DNA of 64,000 nt from Diphasiastrum complanatum (GCA_029204225.1 CM055094.1:31365427-31429426); one strand, 5' to 3'. Positions 34,380 to 47,960 are shown, numbered from the stretch's first letter. A program made the numbers and translations. The notes: generated by a model from the letters alone, not told the origin.

Positions 34380-34920
34380 ATGCATGAGAGGTTGCACACT
34401 ACCAGATTACTCTTGATCAACTCGGATTTTCAAGAGATATCTAACACAATTTGGATCTAGGCAAGAGCTCTTGTACACAAAAATGTAATCATCATCCAAA
34501 GTCAAACAAATTTCATGCATATCCTTGAAAAAACTAAGTAAATATCATGATGGAAGAGCCAAACAAGCACCTTGCTCTTGAGTAGAGACAAAAACCAACC
34601 AAGCTCTCGGGTAGAGAGAAAATAGACCAAAAGTATGCAAGTCAAAAATTGATTAACTCTCAAAATTGTTATGTACAAAGGTGCTATCATCATATATAGT
34701 GGTAGCTTGAGTTCCTACACTAATTTGCACGTTACAAGTCATGAGGAGATTGAGGCCCAACCCCATGATGACACTGGGCATGCTTCTACATGACTAGCTT
34801 TTGTCTAGTTTCACATTGATGCAAATAGGCCTACTACTCACATGTGGGAACACGCTCCTCACATGTGTGATTTACATATGTACATGAAATCATCAAGCTA
34901 GATTTTGAATAATTTTCACA
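34380..34920 (-). repeat. LTR remnant on the minus strand
   Basis: Read on the minus strand it begins TGTGAAAATTATTC at 34920 and contains CACATGTG palindromes, a TATATATGATG stretch near 34690, and the paired ACCCGAGAGC / TTTTCTCTCTACCC block (34590-34620) seen in the LTRs at 2746 and 54633, followed by TATTTACTTAG. The 3' end is not clear. No internal region is attached. Confidence 0.55.
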
Positions 34921-35135
34921 CTGAGGGGGCTTTCTATATACTCGATCTTAAGGGTGTTTTCTGACTAAGTTGTACTCCTCGACCAATATGGATTTTCCAA
35001 ACCCTAAGAAGTATGGTCATAGGGAGAGTATATTACCTTCTACTAAAGTGATTGATATTCTAAATAAATTTTTGGTAATTTGGTTATGACTGGGAAAAAT
35101 TTCCTATATGCTAGATTTAGTGATGCCTTACGCAT

Positions 35136-36457
35136 ATCTGAAGTTTGTGTGTCTCTCAATCTCGTATTCTATTTTTGAATCCCTTCTCGTACAATCAATG
35201 ATGCTATGTAAGTCTTTGGGAGAATACTTTGATAGAGTATCTGATACCCTTGGGCTTAGTTCTATGTACTTAGTGGATGTCATGACTACAAGCCTTCAAG
35301 TTGGTAATTTAGATAACTTGTACACCTCTAAAAGACTCTCATTTGCATGTTGTCGCACCCTACGAAGTGGTAGTGTTTCAGATAACTCATACACCTCTAA
35401 AAGACCCTCATTTGCATGTTGTCACACCCTATAGATCTTATCACCACTTTGTAGATGTTTATGAAAGTCCGGAAAAGAGAAATGCTATCAAGATACTCCC
35501 CTAGAGTTAAAAGCAAAAGTTCCCATGGAAAACGATAGTTGATATAAGTTTAAATCCGTCATGTAAGGCTTGATGCCCTAATAATCTTGTGCATACTTTG
35601 TAGATAACCCCACTTCATTGCACAAAGCTCTATCAAACATCTAATGAAAGATACATAGCCCAACACATTACCAAAACAAAGATCCAACAAAGGCTCAAGA
35701 TTAGTGCACCACCAAAACATAAATTGACTTTCGAGCAATCTCTTGGTTTTCCAAATAAAACATCACCTTCATGCGTATTGGCCAACCTAAATCCTTATTT
35801 TTGCTGTTAAAAACTAGGCTCCTTATCAGCAAACTGAAATTTCACTATTGACCTTGAGGTGACATTTTGTGAACATAATCAAAGCATCTGGTAGGAAAAG
35901 GAAAAGCTTTGAATCTGTAGACAGCTCAACATAGTAAGGCCCATCCTCTGCCTACTAAATCTAAGAAGCAAACACAAATCGTGTCCCTCATGAAACTAAA
36001 GATGAAGTGGATTACAATGTATTAGGAAGATTTTCAAGGAAATAGAAGAAAACATTATCTGCGGACAGATCTGCTCTTGTATCCTTCATGGATTGCCTAC
36101 GGATCTGAGAAGTTATTTTCTTACCTACCGATCTGCACTCTTAATGTCTGCAGCTTTGCGCTCTTATTGTCTGCTGTTGATGATGGACAGCGTGGCTGCA
36201 CGAAGAAGTACTATCACTTCAAACAAACATTGAGGGCCTCACAGGCTCACAACGCTGCAAACCAACATGGTCTGTATTCCAAACTCAACCCTCAATTGAT
36301 CATTCCGCGCTCTGCTACACGGATCTGTTCACGGCTGCCTGATGAATCTGTCACAAAACCACTCTCTTCAAAATGGGCTTTTAATGTGTTGTCATTTGCC
36401 AGAATCGTGGGCTTCTCAGAGCCTCACAAGCTTGGAACAAAATAGCCTTTATACGCG
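35136..36457. other. No confident gene; small tandem duplication at 35311-35434
   Basis: A 69-bp unit beginning AGATAACT(T/C) starts at 35311 and 35380 (TACACCTCTAAAAGACT(C) ... GCATGTTGTCGCACCC). Bases 36060-36450 are somewhat richer in GC and open for 122 codons on the plus strand, but no family or splice structure is evident. Confidence 0.5.
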
Positions 36458-36532
36458 GGCTACCATGCCTTAAAATACTGTTTAGACTTTAACTCGGCTA
36501 CCATGCGTTAAATACTGTTTAGACTTTAACTC
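36458..36532. repeat. 38-bp tandem repeat, two copies
   Basis: GGCTACCATGCCTTAAAATA starts at 36458 and GGCTACCATGCGTTAAATA at 36496; both copies end GTTTAGACTTTAACTC. Confidence 0.9.
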
Positions 36533-36871
36533 TTACGTACTATAGGTGTGATCACAAGTAACATGATCTGGCATCACGATCACACCCATACTACCTACAA
36601 CATCAATAGTAACGGCCGACACACCCTCAACGCTATGCGAGTTTGGCACCAAACTTGTATTGGAACATGTCGTATCCTTGATAACTCTCTGGCCTCTAGA
36701 TGAAGCCAGCAATGCTCTTTGTGCTGCATTGCGTCTCCTATTTAATCTCCTTTTCCTTGCAGACCTACTTTCATGCTCCGGAGTAATATACGAAGGGCTT
36801 CGCACACACTCAGGAGTGTCCATGCCGATAAGCTCACATGGATTTTTAGTTCTTCTAATAGGAATGGCCTG
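36533..36871 (-). other. Possible exon encoding an Arg-rich segment (unknown)
   Basis: A minus-strand open frame that could start after a TTTGACAG acceptor near 36871 encodes TKNPCELIGMDTPECVRS, then a basic run (SARKRRLNRRRNAAQR, about 36715-36762) and a hydrophobic end. Basic runs of this sort occur near the start of plant Helitron-type or other transposon proteins, but no domain could be confirmed. It could be a fragment of a transposon gene or chance. Confidence 0.2.
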
Positions 36872-37084
36872 TCAAATTACAACAGAAATCATCAGGCTTG
36901 TTGTACAATATCAACGAAATGATCAAGTTCTACCTAACAAACAAGTAAAAGTAAAAACACAAACATAAACTATCTATGTTTAAAATTAACGTCACACCGA
37001 CATTATGTTGACCATTTCAAAATACATAATGAGAAACAAAACATTAGCATTAGGCTTTATGATGCATGTGTGTGTTATAGGGTG

Positions 37085-37255
37085 TGTGTGTCTATGGTTT
37101 TAGGCTTAGACATTAGGTTTTAGGCTTTAGGCTTTAGGATTTACACATTACGTTTTAAGCATTACGATTAGACTTTAGGCAATAGGCATTTGGCATTAGG
37201 ATTAAGCATTAGGCTTTAGCTTTATGGTTTAGGTTTTAGGTTTTAGGCTTCATAG
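37085..37255 (+). repeat. Degenerate TTTAGGC-like repeats
   Basis: Many copies of TTAGGCTTTAGG, TTTAGG and GGTTTTAGG variants with frequent changes (GCATTAGG, ACATTAGG). They resemble a decayed interstitial array of plant telomere-type repeats (TTTAGGG) but with C at the last position in most units. Confidence 0.55.
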
Positions 37256-37361
37256 GCACATCATCTATTTTCTATATTTAGAACAACGGTACTTGGCAAT
37301 CATGAGATTTTCCTAGAATAATAACATTGAGATGTAATTGTTTGAAAATGACTTTACTAAG

Positions 37362-37470
37362 CAAACCTATGTACTAAGTCATTCAATAGCAAATTATCAT
37401 AACAATAACAAATTATCAAACCTATGTACTAAGTCATTCAATAGCAAATTATCATTCAATAGTCATTCAA
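37362..37470. repeat. 55-bp tandem duplication
   Basis: CAAACCTATGTACTAAGTC starts at 37362 and 37417; the second copy is followed by further CATTCAATAG iterations. Confidence 0.85.
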
Positions 37471-38602
37471 TTATAACAATAACAAATTGTTGACTTGCAT
37501 AATTAACATGAATGCCATAGTAGAAATAATGTCTATGGACCAATATTTATAATTGTTGCTCTATCAATCTCCTTATATTTATGTGTGGGTTTTAACCAAG
37601 GCTGCATGCAATTGTGAAAATTAAAGGAATTAAGCTTCAAGAGGTAGAAGTTTTGCAAGATATGCAAGAGATGGTAGTGTTAGCACACAAAATGTTTCAT
37701 ATTGAGCTAGACATTACATGGATTTCAAGTGATTGCCTAAGAAAGTTTGAAGAAAGTAATTGGAAATATTTTGGAAATTTTAAGGACTCAAAAGCAATGA
37801 GAACTAAAAAGCATTAGAGACTATCCACTAAGTACACTTGACCTTGCAAGATACTAAAGCAAGTCAATTTTTTAGCTTATCAACTAGATCACCCAAATGG
37901 GAAAAAAAGAAAGAAAGAAAGAAAGAGAAGCAAAAGAAAAAAAAAATTGTAGCAATCAAAAGACTCTCTAAACATTGTACTTCTATGAAATTTGTTAGTG
38001 TTGTTTCATTTAAATTATTTGCTAGTCAATCATTCAATAATGTTTCAAAGTTAAATTTGTAAAAAAATATCTAAGTGATCTAGTTTTAATCTACACTCAT
38101 TTTTTACAATATGTTGTGCAAAATTCTTGCACCACACATGCCTTGATATTTTGAGAGAGAAATGCAATTAAAGCTCAATAACCAAAGAAGTACAAATTTT
38201 GCTCACAAAATTGTCTAGTAATGCTAAAATATTGGGAGTTAGTTGGATCAAATGGTTTTTATTAGAAAGCATTTTGGCATGAGAAATGTATTGGGTTGAT
38301 GTGAATTAGATGGAGAAATCTCTTTATGACAACAATATGATCCCCTTTCTTATCAACTACTTGATAACATATAACATGACATTCAAATGGAAAAATTTAA
38401 CATATACTTCACAGTTTGTCTCCAAAATACTTCAATTCTTCTACAATTTTTTGTATACAATGTTTTTCAGTCTCTACACAAGTTGGGAACAAATGATCCA
38501 ATACCCTTCTCTATCAGTTGCTTTAAAACATATTTTAGAAAGGATAACATCACATCAAATTGAAAAACTCTAACATATGCTTTGACATTGTTTCCAAAGT
38601 AC

Positions 38603-38866
38603 TTTAATTCTTCTCCATTTTTTGGTTTGGAGTTATGATGCAGCACTTCTAATCGTTTAAGTGTGTTGGTGGGAATATGTCCAATTTCATGTTTAAAATT
38701 TGAGAGATAACATATCATTACATAAAGATTGACATTTAATTCTTCTACATTTTTTGTTTGTAGTTTTGATGTAACACTTCTAATTGTTTAAGTGTGTTGG
38801 TGGGAATATGTCCAATTTCACATTTAAAATTTGAGAGATAGCATATCATTACATAAAGATTGACAT
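38603..38866. repeat. 132-bp tandem duplication
   Basis: TTTAATTCTTCT(C/A)CATTTTTTG starts at 38603 and 38735; both copies run through GTGTTGGTGGGAATATGTCC to AAAGATTGACAT. A third copy lies at 40879, beyond the CT satellite. Confidence 0.9.
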
Positions 38867-39030
38867 TGGACAACATGCAAGCAAAAAAATTAAAAATAAA
38901 TTGATATCAAATCAACTTGTTTTAACATAAAATCTTAGGCAACAAGCAATTCAGATAGTCTTATTAGTGACCAAGCATAAGTTGGTATCTAAGTTCTAAG
39001 AGAATCTAGACATCTTAAGTAGGCCCAATG
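38703..39030. repeat. Left flank duplicate of the CT-satellite region
   Basis: Matches 40855-41248 (ATCATTACATAAAGATTGAC ... ATCTTAAGTAGGCCCAATG), so the CT satellite block is bracketed by a direct repeat of about 330 bp. The right copy carries an 80-bp copia RNase H insert. Confidence 0.85.
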
Positions 39031-39229
39031 TTGATATCTTAAGTAGGCCATCCATCATTGAAGCACTGATACAGATGTTATAGCATCCATCGTTGAACCA
39101 TTGTTAGCAACATATCTTGCCCCAACATTATTATTATAGCAACGTATCTTGTGTTAGCATTATCATTATGACACCAAATCGTTGACAAATGTTTCTCACC
39201 TTTTCAAAATGAGCCGAAGAAATCTGAGA

Positions 39230-40700
<1,471 letters not shown>

Positions 40701-40800
40701 GGACCGTCGCGTAAGGATCGCATTTAGGCCGCATAGGGACCACCGCCACCTGGATCGAAAAATCAACGTCCGTCAACGACATACTGAATTTTCAAATCAT

Positions 40801-40844
40801 CGACCGACACCTAGATCGGTCGCCATTGCCCGTGATCGACGGGC
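40801..40844. other. Two adjacent perfect hairpins
   Basis: CGACCGA (40801-40807) pairs with TCGGTCG (40816-40822) across an 8-base loop, and GCCCGT (40828-40833) pairs with ACGGGC (40839-40844) across GATCG. They lie at the right end of the GC-rich compound satellite. Confidence 0.6.
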
Positions 40845-40977
40845 ACTCTTTACTAGTATCATTACATAAAGATTGACATTTAATTCTTCTACATTTTTTG
40901 TTTGCAGTTTTGATGTAACACTTCTATTCGTTTAAGTGTGTTGGTGGGAATATGTCCAATTTCACATCTAAAATTTG

Positions 40978-41058
40978 TCCTTTCTGGAGGAGTAATATCT
41001 TGGCTTTCCAAAAAGCAAGATACTATCTCACTATCTTCTTGTGAAGCCGAGTACAATA
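40978..41058 (+). mobile_element. 80-bp copia RNase H fragment used as filler
   Basis: Encodes SGGVISWLSKKQDTISLSSC and EAEY, almost identical to the RNase H of element 7 near 59665-59740. It interrupts the right copy of the 38703-39030 duplicate precisely between AAAATTTG and ACATATC, replacing a few bases. No LTR or target-site duplication is attached. Confidence 0.85.
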
Positions 41059-41248
41059 ACATATCATTACATTAAGATTGACGTTGGACAACATGCAAGC
41101 AAAAAAATTAAAAATAAATCGATATCAAATCAACTTGTTTTAACATAAAATCTTAGGCAACAAGCAATTCAAATAGTCTTATTAGTGACCAAGTGTAAGT
41201 TGGTATCTAAGTTCTAAGAGAATCTAGATATCTTAAGTAGGCCCAATG

Positions 41249-44200
41249 ATGACTAAGTAGTAAACGAGAACCAACAAGAACAGTTTGAGAACCAAAAAAA
41301 GGGAGCAACAAAGCTTGAATTTTCTATACTTAATGACAAACTATATCGAACATTCAAAAAGCAAAACTACAAAAAAACACTCTATTAACGTCTAGAGGAG
41401 TTCAAATTTTTTTGTGGTTTTTCTCAAGGAGGAACCCTAGTAAAATCATGATAGAAAAGACAACAAAACAAATGAAACCTAAAAGTAATAAAATGTTTAG
41501 CAATGCGATTAATCACGACAAGCTTTGTTGTACATGTGTGCTCAAATAAAATAAATGTTAAATCACTAAAAACATGAAAACAAAAGGTCAATGCAATTTA
41601 TAATGATTAACAAGCATTTTTGTGCTTGAATTCACCAAGGAGTGATAGGCCAGCATTTTACGTATCATCATAACAACATATCACTTCATAGCAAAGCCAA
41701 CAAAACTAAAAATGTTTGAAAAACTATGAGGCTTTTCACAAATTACATCAATGTGACATAGCTTGATTGTGACATGTTATTAGAAATATAAACAAAAAAA
41801 ACTTGATTTAGTCTCTCTTGTAAAAAGAAAAAAAGAAATGCATCACACGTAGAATAAATAGATGGATATTATGTCTAGATTAGTAGCTTACATAACAAAT
41901 GAGGCATGTAATCTTCAACTTTATGAAGTCCACCCACAAATCCTCAAACAATCAAGCATCTTGCACACTCTAGAACAAAATGCTACAACATCCCTATTTG
42001 CTTTGTTGGTGTCCAACTAGGTGTAGGCCACATGCACAAACATACATCTGGATGCCTTTAGGGTATATTCTTTCAACAAAAACAATAGGGAGGTCATTTG
42101 TTTGATCAACTAATTGCAATGACGAACTCATGAATTTTATAAACCTTAAATACATTAAAAATAATTGAATCAACGATGAGAGTCTAAGCATAAAAGTTTT
42201 AGTTTCACGCTTTTAAGTATAAAATTGCAATTCCAAGTAAACCTTTGAAGCATTCCATAAATCTCAATGGGGTCAAACAACATCACAAGATAACTAACTA
42301 TATGCTACAACCAAAAGGCACAAATGCAAGACAAATGGAAAATATGTAAGCTCTATATAAAAAGTCCTTAGTGCAAAACTTTTTATTTCATCAAAATGAA
42401 CGGCTAAAGTTCCCATGTTGAATCTATGCAACTCAGATTGAAAACAAAAATTCAAAACTCAAAAATATGCAATAAAATTCAAAACTTGTCCACAGTAGGA
42501 ATGTTCACAAATGATGAGACAAGTATATCCAGCGTTGTGGCTTTTGCATTGTCGATTAGCATGATGCAATAAATTGTTCATGAAAAGAAACCATTCAGAA
42601 TTGATGAGACATGTATAAAGCACATTGGGCTTTGCGTTGTCAGTTAGTATTGTTTAGTTTTTTGTATCTTGCTCTGTTACGGATATATAATTTATTTTTG
42701 TAACCAAACATACGACTTTTAGAGTTTCATAAAGCAAAGCTTCAAATTTTAAACATGAAATTTAATTACGATCTAAAGTTATTTCCCTCCCTTGCAAGTG
42801 GTTCCTTCCATAATGCATTCTTAGTTTATTGCCTTGTAAATGCTAATAGTAAGGGTTGCAAAAGCCATATTCCCATGACTATTTTGCCATTTCAAAGGGG
42901 CAACCTCCCAAACAAACCTTTTGGTCTCATCGTACCCCTTTAACACTTCTCTTATTCTCCTCCCTTCCCTTGTGCTTAGCATTGTTGAATCTTGACATTT
43001 GCCTTCTCTCTCCTTTTTCATAATGGGAGCCGTCTCCTTTCTCTCTCTTTCCTTTTGCATTGTAGATTTTATTCTCCTTACTTGATCTTGTCTCTATTCC
43101 CTGAAATTGGTTCAAAAGGATTGGCTTCACTATAAATTTGAAGTTTGAACTATGTTATTAGATTTGTAAGTACAATTATGAAAACGTTGTGATATGAGTT
43201 ATTTATCTAGCCAAATTATAATAATACACTATCATCTTATGAATATTGATATAACATAAAAAGGTTAATGAGACATGTTTGGTAGAATCTAGTACTATGG
43301 AAATCATGATCATGTTTTCAGCTTGTAGAGATCTTAATTAGAAATTAGCATCCAAATCAAGGCTCTAATATGCATAGCTTGTTTTGTTGACCATTTTCAC
43401 TTTTTATAGCATGGGGTTCAGATTGTATGTTACATTTTTGGGATTATGAAGATGAGATAGTATATGAAGTCAAAATGTGGAAGAAACATTTTAAGGGTTG
43501 GTTGAACATAGGAGTCATCAGTTTCACTTTTGTTACATTGTGCAAGAAAAGACAATTTGTGTTATGAGATTTCTCTTACTTCTTGCCAATTTAAGGCCAG
43601 ACTTGATTCAAATTAAAGCCTTTCATTAGAGGAGTTCTAAATCCAAAAAAGACCCTTCGTATAGATTCTTTTTATATTTTTTTCTCAATTTTTTCTTACA
43701 CATGGACCAATCAAAACACTCAAATTTGAAATCTATGTAACATAACTTTTTGAGTCCACATTTTGATTCCACACTAAAAATGGCATAACTTTTTTAGTGG
43801 TAAGTCTGGATTTAGTGGAAATTGGTGCATTGGAAAGCGCTTGACAAGGGCTTTCCATTGATATGTTACATGACTACTTTTGAGCTACAATTAAAAAGTT
43901 ATGGCAAGTCAAAAGTCTTAGTGTTATAATATTTTAATATTATAAACTACATCTTGCACGAATTCTTAAAGGGTCTTTCTGGAGCTCAAAACTCCCTTAA
44001 TGTTTGTGCTACAAGGATGGCACAAAATTTCCATGAATTGTGATCTAAAATGTGTCCCAAATGACTAAATGTGGGTCGAATTATGCTTATATGGCTACTC
44101 CACAAAGGACATATGGGAAAAAGGGCAACAAATACTCAACTAGATGTGAAGTCAGTGACCTTGACTTGATCTTGGACTTTGGATAATTAGGGTGTTCTTG

Positions 44201-44299
44201 TATTTTGCTGAGTGTATCGCAACAATTTTGGAAGCTCGGACTTTATTGAACTCAGTTGTAAGTAAAATAGTGAAGAGAATGGTTGGCAACAATTATAAA
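41249..44299. other. No gene seen (about 3 kb)
   Basis: AT-rich sequence without LTR ends, domain-like reading frames or clear tandem repeats. A GGAAAGCGCTTGACAAGGGCTTTCCA block near 43836 has an inverted GGAAAGC/GCTTTCC pair. Confidence 0.5.
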
Positions 44300-45242
44300 G
44301 AGGCGTTGGCATAATGAGCTTATAGACTACTTGTTGAGAATTGTGGATCCTTTGTAGCCAGACTTACACATACCCTTTGCCTTGCGCTTGGACGTCCAGA
44401 GAGCTTCTTCATCCACCAACAAATGGTAGTCTTCCCTTTTTTGTTGAGGACTTCGAGCTTGATTTTGCTCTCCAGCTCTCGGAATTCCATTTTCTTAGTG
44501 CTTTTCCACACAGTCCTCATTTGTCAACTGGGGGTCCTTCTAGTATGGTTTTCGAGCATCTTCGCAATTGTTTCTCCCCTGATGATTCTGCTAGCGGGTT
44601 TGGTTTGCTCTTTCAAGTTTGATCTTCAGAAGCATGTGGGCATATTCCTTTTTCTATTGCTCGCATTCTTGGTGTTGCTCGTTTGATAGCCTTGGATAAG
44701 CCTGGCAGTGGTGTGCGTCCAATTGCTGTTGGAGAGGTTTTACACAGATTGGTTTCTCAAGCCGTTGGTTTTTAGGTTCGTGACAGTTTTCGTGACCACC
44801 TCTTTCCTCATCAATTTGGTTGTGCTACTTATGGCGGTTGCGAGTCGGTTAGACATGCTTTGCATGTTACCTTGGATCTACATCCAAATTGGGTTGTCTT
44901 TCAAGTGGATGTTTCAAACGTTGTCAATTCTGTTTCTCGAGGGGCCATTTTTCAAGAACTTCGTGCAATTCATAGTTCACTTGCTTAGCTCATTTCATTT
45001 GTTCGATCTTTTTATGTCGTGGACGCGCCTTTATATTTCAGTCATGTTTCTTGCTCAGGTGATGTTTTGGTTATCATTTTTGTTGATGGTACTAGGCAAG
45101 GTGATCTCTTGGGTGGTCCTCTTTTTGCTTTGGCACACTTTCAGCCTTTAGAGCTTCTTCTGCTGCTTTTCCATCCTATTTGTTTTCCTCTATTGTTGAT
45201 GACACTCATATTGTGGGACCTGCTAACGATTGTTGATCTCCT
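44300..45242 (+). pseudogene. LINE-like (non-LTR) reverse transcriptase, 5' and RT part
   Basis: Several frames together show a plant-genome non-LTR-type RT: ALDKPGSGVRPIAVGEV (about 44690-44740), HQFGCATYGGCESVRHA, motif A FQVDVSNVVNSVSRG (about 44898-44942), SFYVVDAPLYFSH, motif B GTRQGDLLGGPLFALAHF (about 45088-45140) and motif C IVDDTHIVGP (about 45192-45220, VDD in place of the usual ADD). Stops and frameshifts interrupt it. The reading is cut near 45242 by a minus-strand copia element; its C-terminal portion reappears at about 47960. Not functional. Confidence 0.7.
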
Positions 45243-47402
45243 TGGAGATTCTTCGGGTACTGCAATGCTCTTGCCTTTGTCTCTTCGGCTAGGTTCGGAA
45301 CCATCTTGGTTTACAGGAGTTGTAGCAGCGGGCAAGCTTGCAGTCCTTTCTTCATCTGATTCGTCGATCAACTGATGTGGAGTTTGAACATCTTCCTCTG
45401 AGTGTTCGGGTTCTGCTCCCTCTTTCATGGTTGGCAGGTCGTAGTACTGCTTTCCTAGGACTTCATAGCTGGCAGAATCATTGTTGGCCATTGTTTTGGT
45501 CTCATCAAACTTGACATCTCTGACAGTCTTCACTAGATTCGTCTCTAGCGTGTAGATCATGTAGTATGACGAATGATTGTCATATCCGATGAGATATCCT
45601 AATTCGACTTTCTCATCAGGTTTCTTTCGAAGCTTATCAGAAATATGTGCATAAGCTACATAGCCAAAAATCCGAACATGTGTCAGATTGGGTTTTCTAC
45701 CCCACCATAGTTCGTGTGGTGTCGTGTGAGAAACACCTGATTTGCCTATCTTGTTCTGAATGTAGGCGGCTGTAGCTACTGCTTCAACCCATAGCACTCT
45801 TGGTGTCTTCGAATAGGCCATCATACACCTTGCGGCTTCCATGAGTGTCATGTTCTTTCTCTCAGCTACACCGTTGTGTTGTGGTGTATAGGATGTAGTC
45901 CTTCTATGAAGGATTCCTCGATCATTACAGAAGTCAATGAAGCGGTTCGAGATGTATTCTCCTCCACAATCAATCATGATCTGCTTCATGTGCATCTTTC
46001 TGTCCAGTTCACGTTTCTGTGAACTTGTCGAGTGCATTTAATTTGTTGTGAATGAAGTATACTCGCGCGAACTTACTGTAGTCATCAATGAAGGTGATAT
46101 AGTGTTTCGAGCCTCTTGCTGAGATCACATCGAAAGGTCCACAGATGTCCGAGTGTACCAGCTCCATAATCTTTGTTGTTCTGTAGGAGTCTCTGATGAA
46201 TGGAGTTTGGAACATCTTCTCTTTCATGCATGCATCACAAGTCGTCGAATTCGTGGCATTCATGATGCTCACTCCTGTGATAGCTCCATGCTGGCTTGCT
46301 TGATACAATGCCATTGAGTACATGTGGCATAGTCTCCTGTGCCATAGAATATCTGCAAAGTCATGAGCTTGATGTGCTTGATCTGTCGACAGGCATACCC
46401 TCAAGTGATATAGGTTGCCTTTTCGTCTACCTTGCGTGATCAGCATACTGGTGCTGGCATTAATGACGTTGCATGTTTCGTTCGAAAACATCACACGCAT
46501 CCCAACATCTGCTATTCTTGCGATTGATAGCAAGTCTTGTTGCAGTGTAGGTACGAAAAGAACATCTTCTAGTCGTCTGTCTCTATTGTTTGTGTTGAGC
46601 CACATCGAACCAATACCATTCACCTGATGTCTTGATTCGTCTCCAAAAACTATAAAATCTTGATGGATCTATACTCCGAAAGTCAGACATTATTTGTCTT
46701 GATGTAACGAAGTGTGAAATAGCTCCTGAATCAATGATTATCTCTTGTGTGTTAGATGTCGTTGCTGCACACGTCTGTACACAGATAAACTGTCAAATTT
46801 CCATTGTTCGACCTTTCTTCACCCATCTTTGAGCTTTCTGGCTCTTCAACATAGGATGAACTAATATTGTTCTCTCGTTTGCCTTGAGGTTGCTTATTCC
46901 TCGGGGTTCTAGTAGCAGTACATGGCTGCATGACCCTTCTTGTGACAGTGAAGACACTCAATCTTCGGATTTAGCCAACGCGAATCGACAGTATGTCCTT
47001 CACATTTGCATCTCACGCACACTTTTCTTGCATTAGAGAGTGTCGCGAGGTCAAGCGTTAGGCTATCTTCGATAGATGATGACAACAGGGCTACTGCCTT
47101 ATCACTCTTTTCTCTCCATTCTCGTAGCTCTTTGTCGGTGGTGGTTGTAGGCATCTCTTCAGAGCCATCTACCCAGGGACATAACCCTTCTCCCTTTAGT
47201 TTGAGAGAGGTCTTCACCTTCCATGCTAGGAAGTTGGACCTTGATGAATCGAGAATTGTGCAGATCTTCGACAACATGCTACTTATTGATGCCATTGTTG
47301 TGACCAATTCTTCAATCTGTTTTTCTAGTTTCTTGTTCTGAATGCTTATGTCCTGGATCTGATAGACTTTAAGCTATATCAGCTCTCAGATATGAGCCTG
47401 AG
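45243..47402 (-). pseudogene. Copia element 6, gag to integrase on the minus strand
   Basis: From the right: gag start (MVTTMASISSMLSKICTILD, FLAWKVKTSLKLKGEG, 47307 downward), joined by an internal deletion to two zinc knuckles. The first is degenerate (CVRCKCEGHTVDSR, last Cys changed to Arg), the second intact (CLHCHKKGHAAMYC). Protease follows (IDSGAISHFV near 46730), then YVPTLQQDL-type pre-integrase, the integrase zinc region (CDACMKEKMF), VHSDICGPF, FITFIDDYS and, after a frameshift near 46020, DCGGEYISNRF, YTPQHNGVAERKNMTLMEA with the catalytic Glu kept, and VRDVKFDE. It ends in the spacer before RT at 45243. RT, RNase H and the 3' LTR are missing on the left. The gag-to-integrase half is partly repeated at 48687-49771 by the tandem duplication. 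Confidence 0.85.
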
Positions 47403-47459
47403 GCTCTGATACCACTGATGAGAAATTTGATATCTAAAACGTCAAATGCTCTGATACCA
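47403..47459 (-). other. Duplicated primer-binding site of element 6
   Basis: TGGTATCAGAGC occurs twice on the minus strand, at 47414-47403 and 47459-47448, 45 bp apart. Each is preceded by a CTCA(A/T)CA-like LTR end (TTCTCAACA and TTTCTCATCA). Both are repeated in the downstream tandem copy near 49867-49923. Confidence 0.85.
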
Positions 47460-47460
47460 C

Positions 47461-47960
47461 TGTTGAGAATTTGCTTGAATGTGAGTTCGATGTTGTCTAC
47501 CGGTCTACTGTCTGCTAGAACATATCTACAATCCTCCAAAGCGTGGACACTGATGACCTATGTTGTAATTTGTTTTAGCATTTAACAAGATAAAACCAGT
47601 ACGCTGAATGAGAAATATATAGCTGATTATGAACAGACAACATTCTAACATCAAGGCGTTCAATAATATTCAAGACAAGAAAAACATCTATATAACATCT
47701 ATTGTATTATCAGTGAATTTCTTGAGCGCTGTTGTGACAGATCCACACACCGCGTCGGCGTGAGAAAATCTATGTCTCTCACGAATCATAAATTGTCTTG
47801 CTTACTAGCAGACTTCTGGACATCTATGTGATGTTCAACTAATCCTCTCGTTCTCAATCTATTTATATAGATGGGTAGAGAGAACATGTTTAAGCTGATC
47901 AAGGATTATCTATCGTCTTTAACTATGATCCTAACTGAAAATCTGCTTCAAATGTACATC
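47461..47960 (-). repeat. 5' LTR of copia element 6
   Basis: On the minus strand it ends GCAAATTCTCAACA directly before the primer-binding site. A TATATAAATAG promoter box is at about 47858-47868. The 5' boundary is not sharp; LINE-like coding resumes at about 47960. Its copy in the tandem duplicate is 49925-50424. Confidence 0.65.

Larger units (their letters stand above)
34165..35135 (+). repeat. Dispersed repeat, copy 2, split by an LTR remnant
   Basis: The two ends (34165-34262 and 34933-35135) match the reverse complement of 23640-23745 and 23445-23605. The middle (34263-34932) contains a G-rich tract and a minus-strand LTR-like sequence, so this copy appears interrupted at the place where copy 1 has a C-run. 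Confidence 0.7.

Noticed and set aside
36077-36445. 122-codon plus-strand open frame
   Set aside because: No recognisable domain, splice signals or conservation; it could be chance in a slightly GC-richer stretch.
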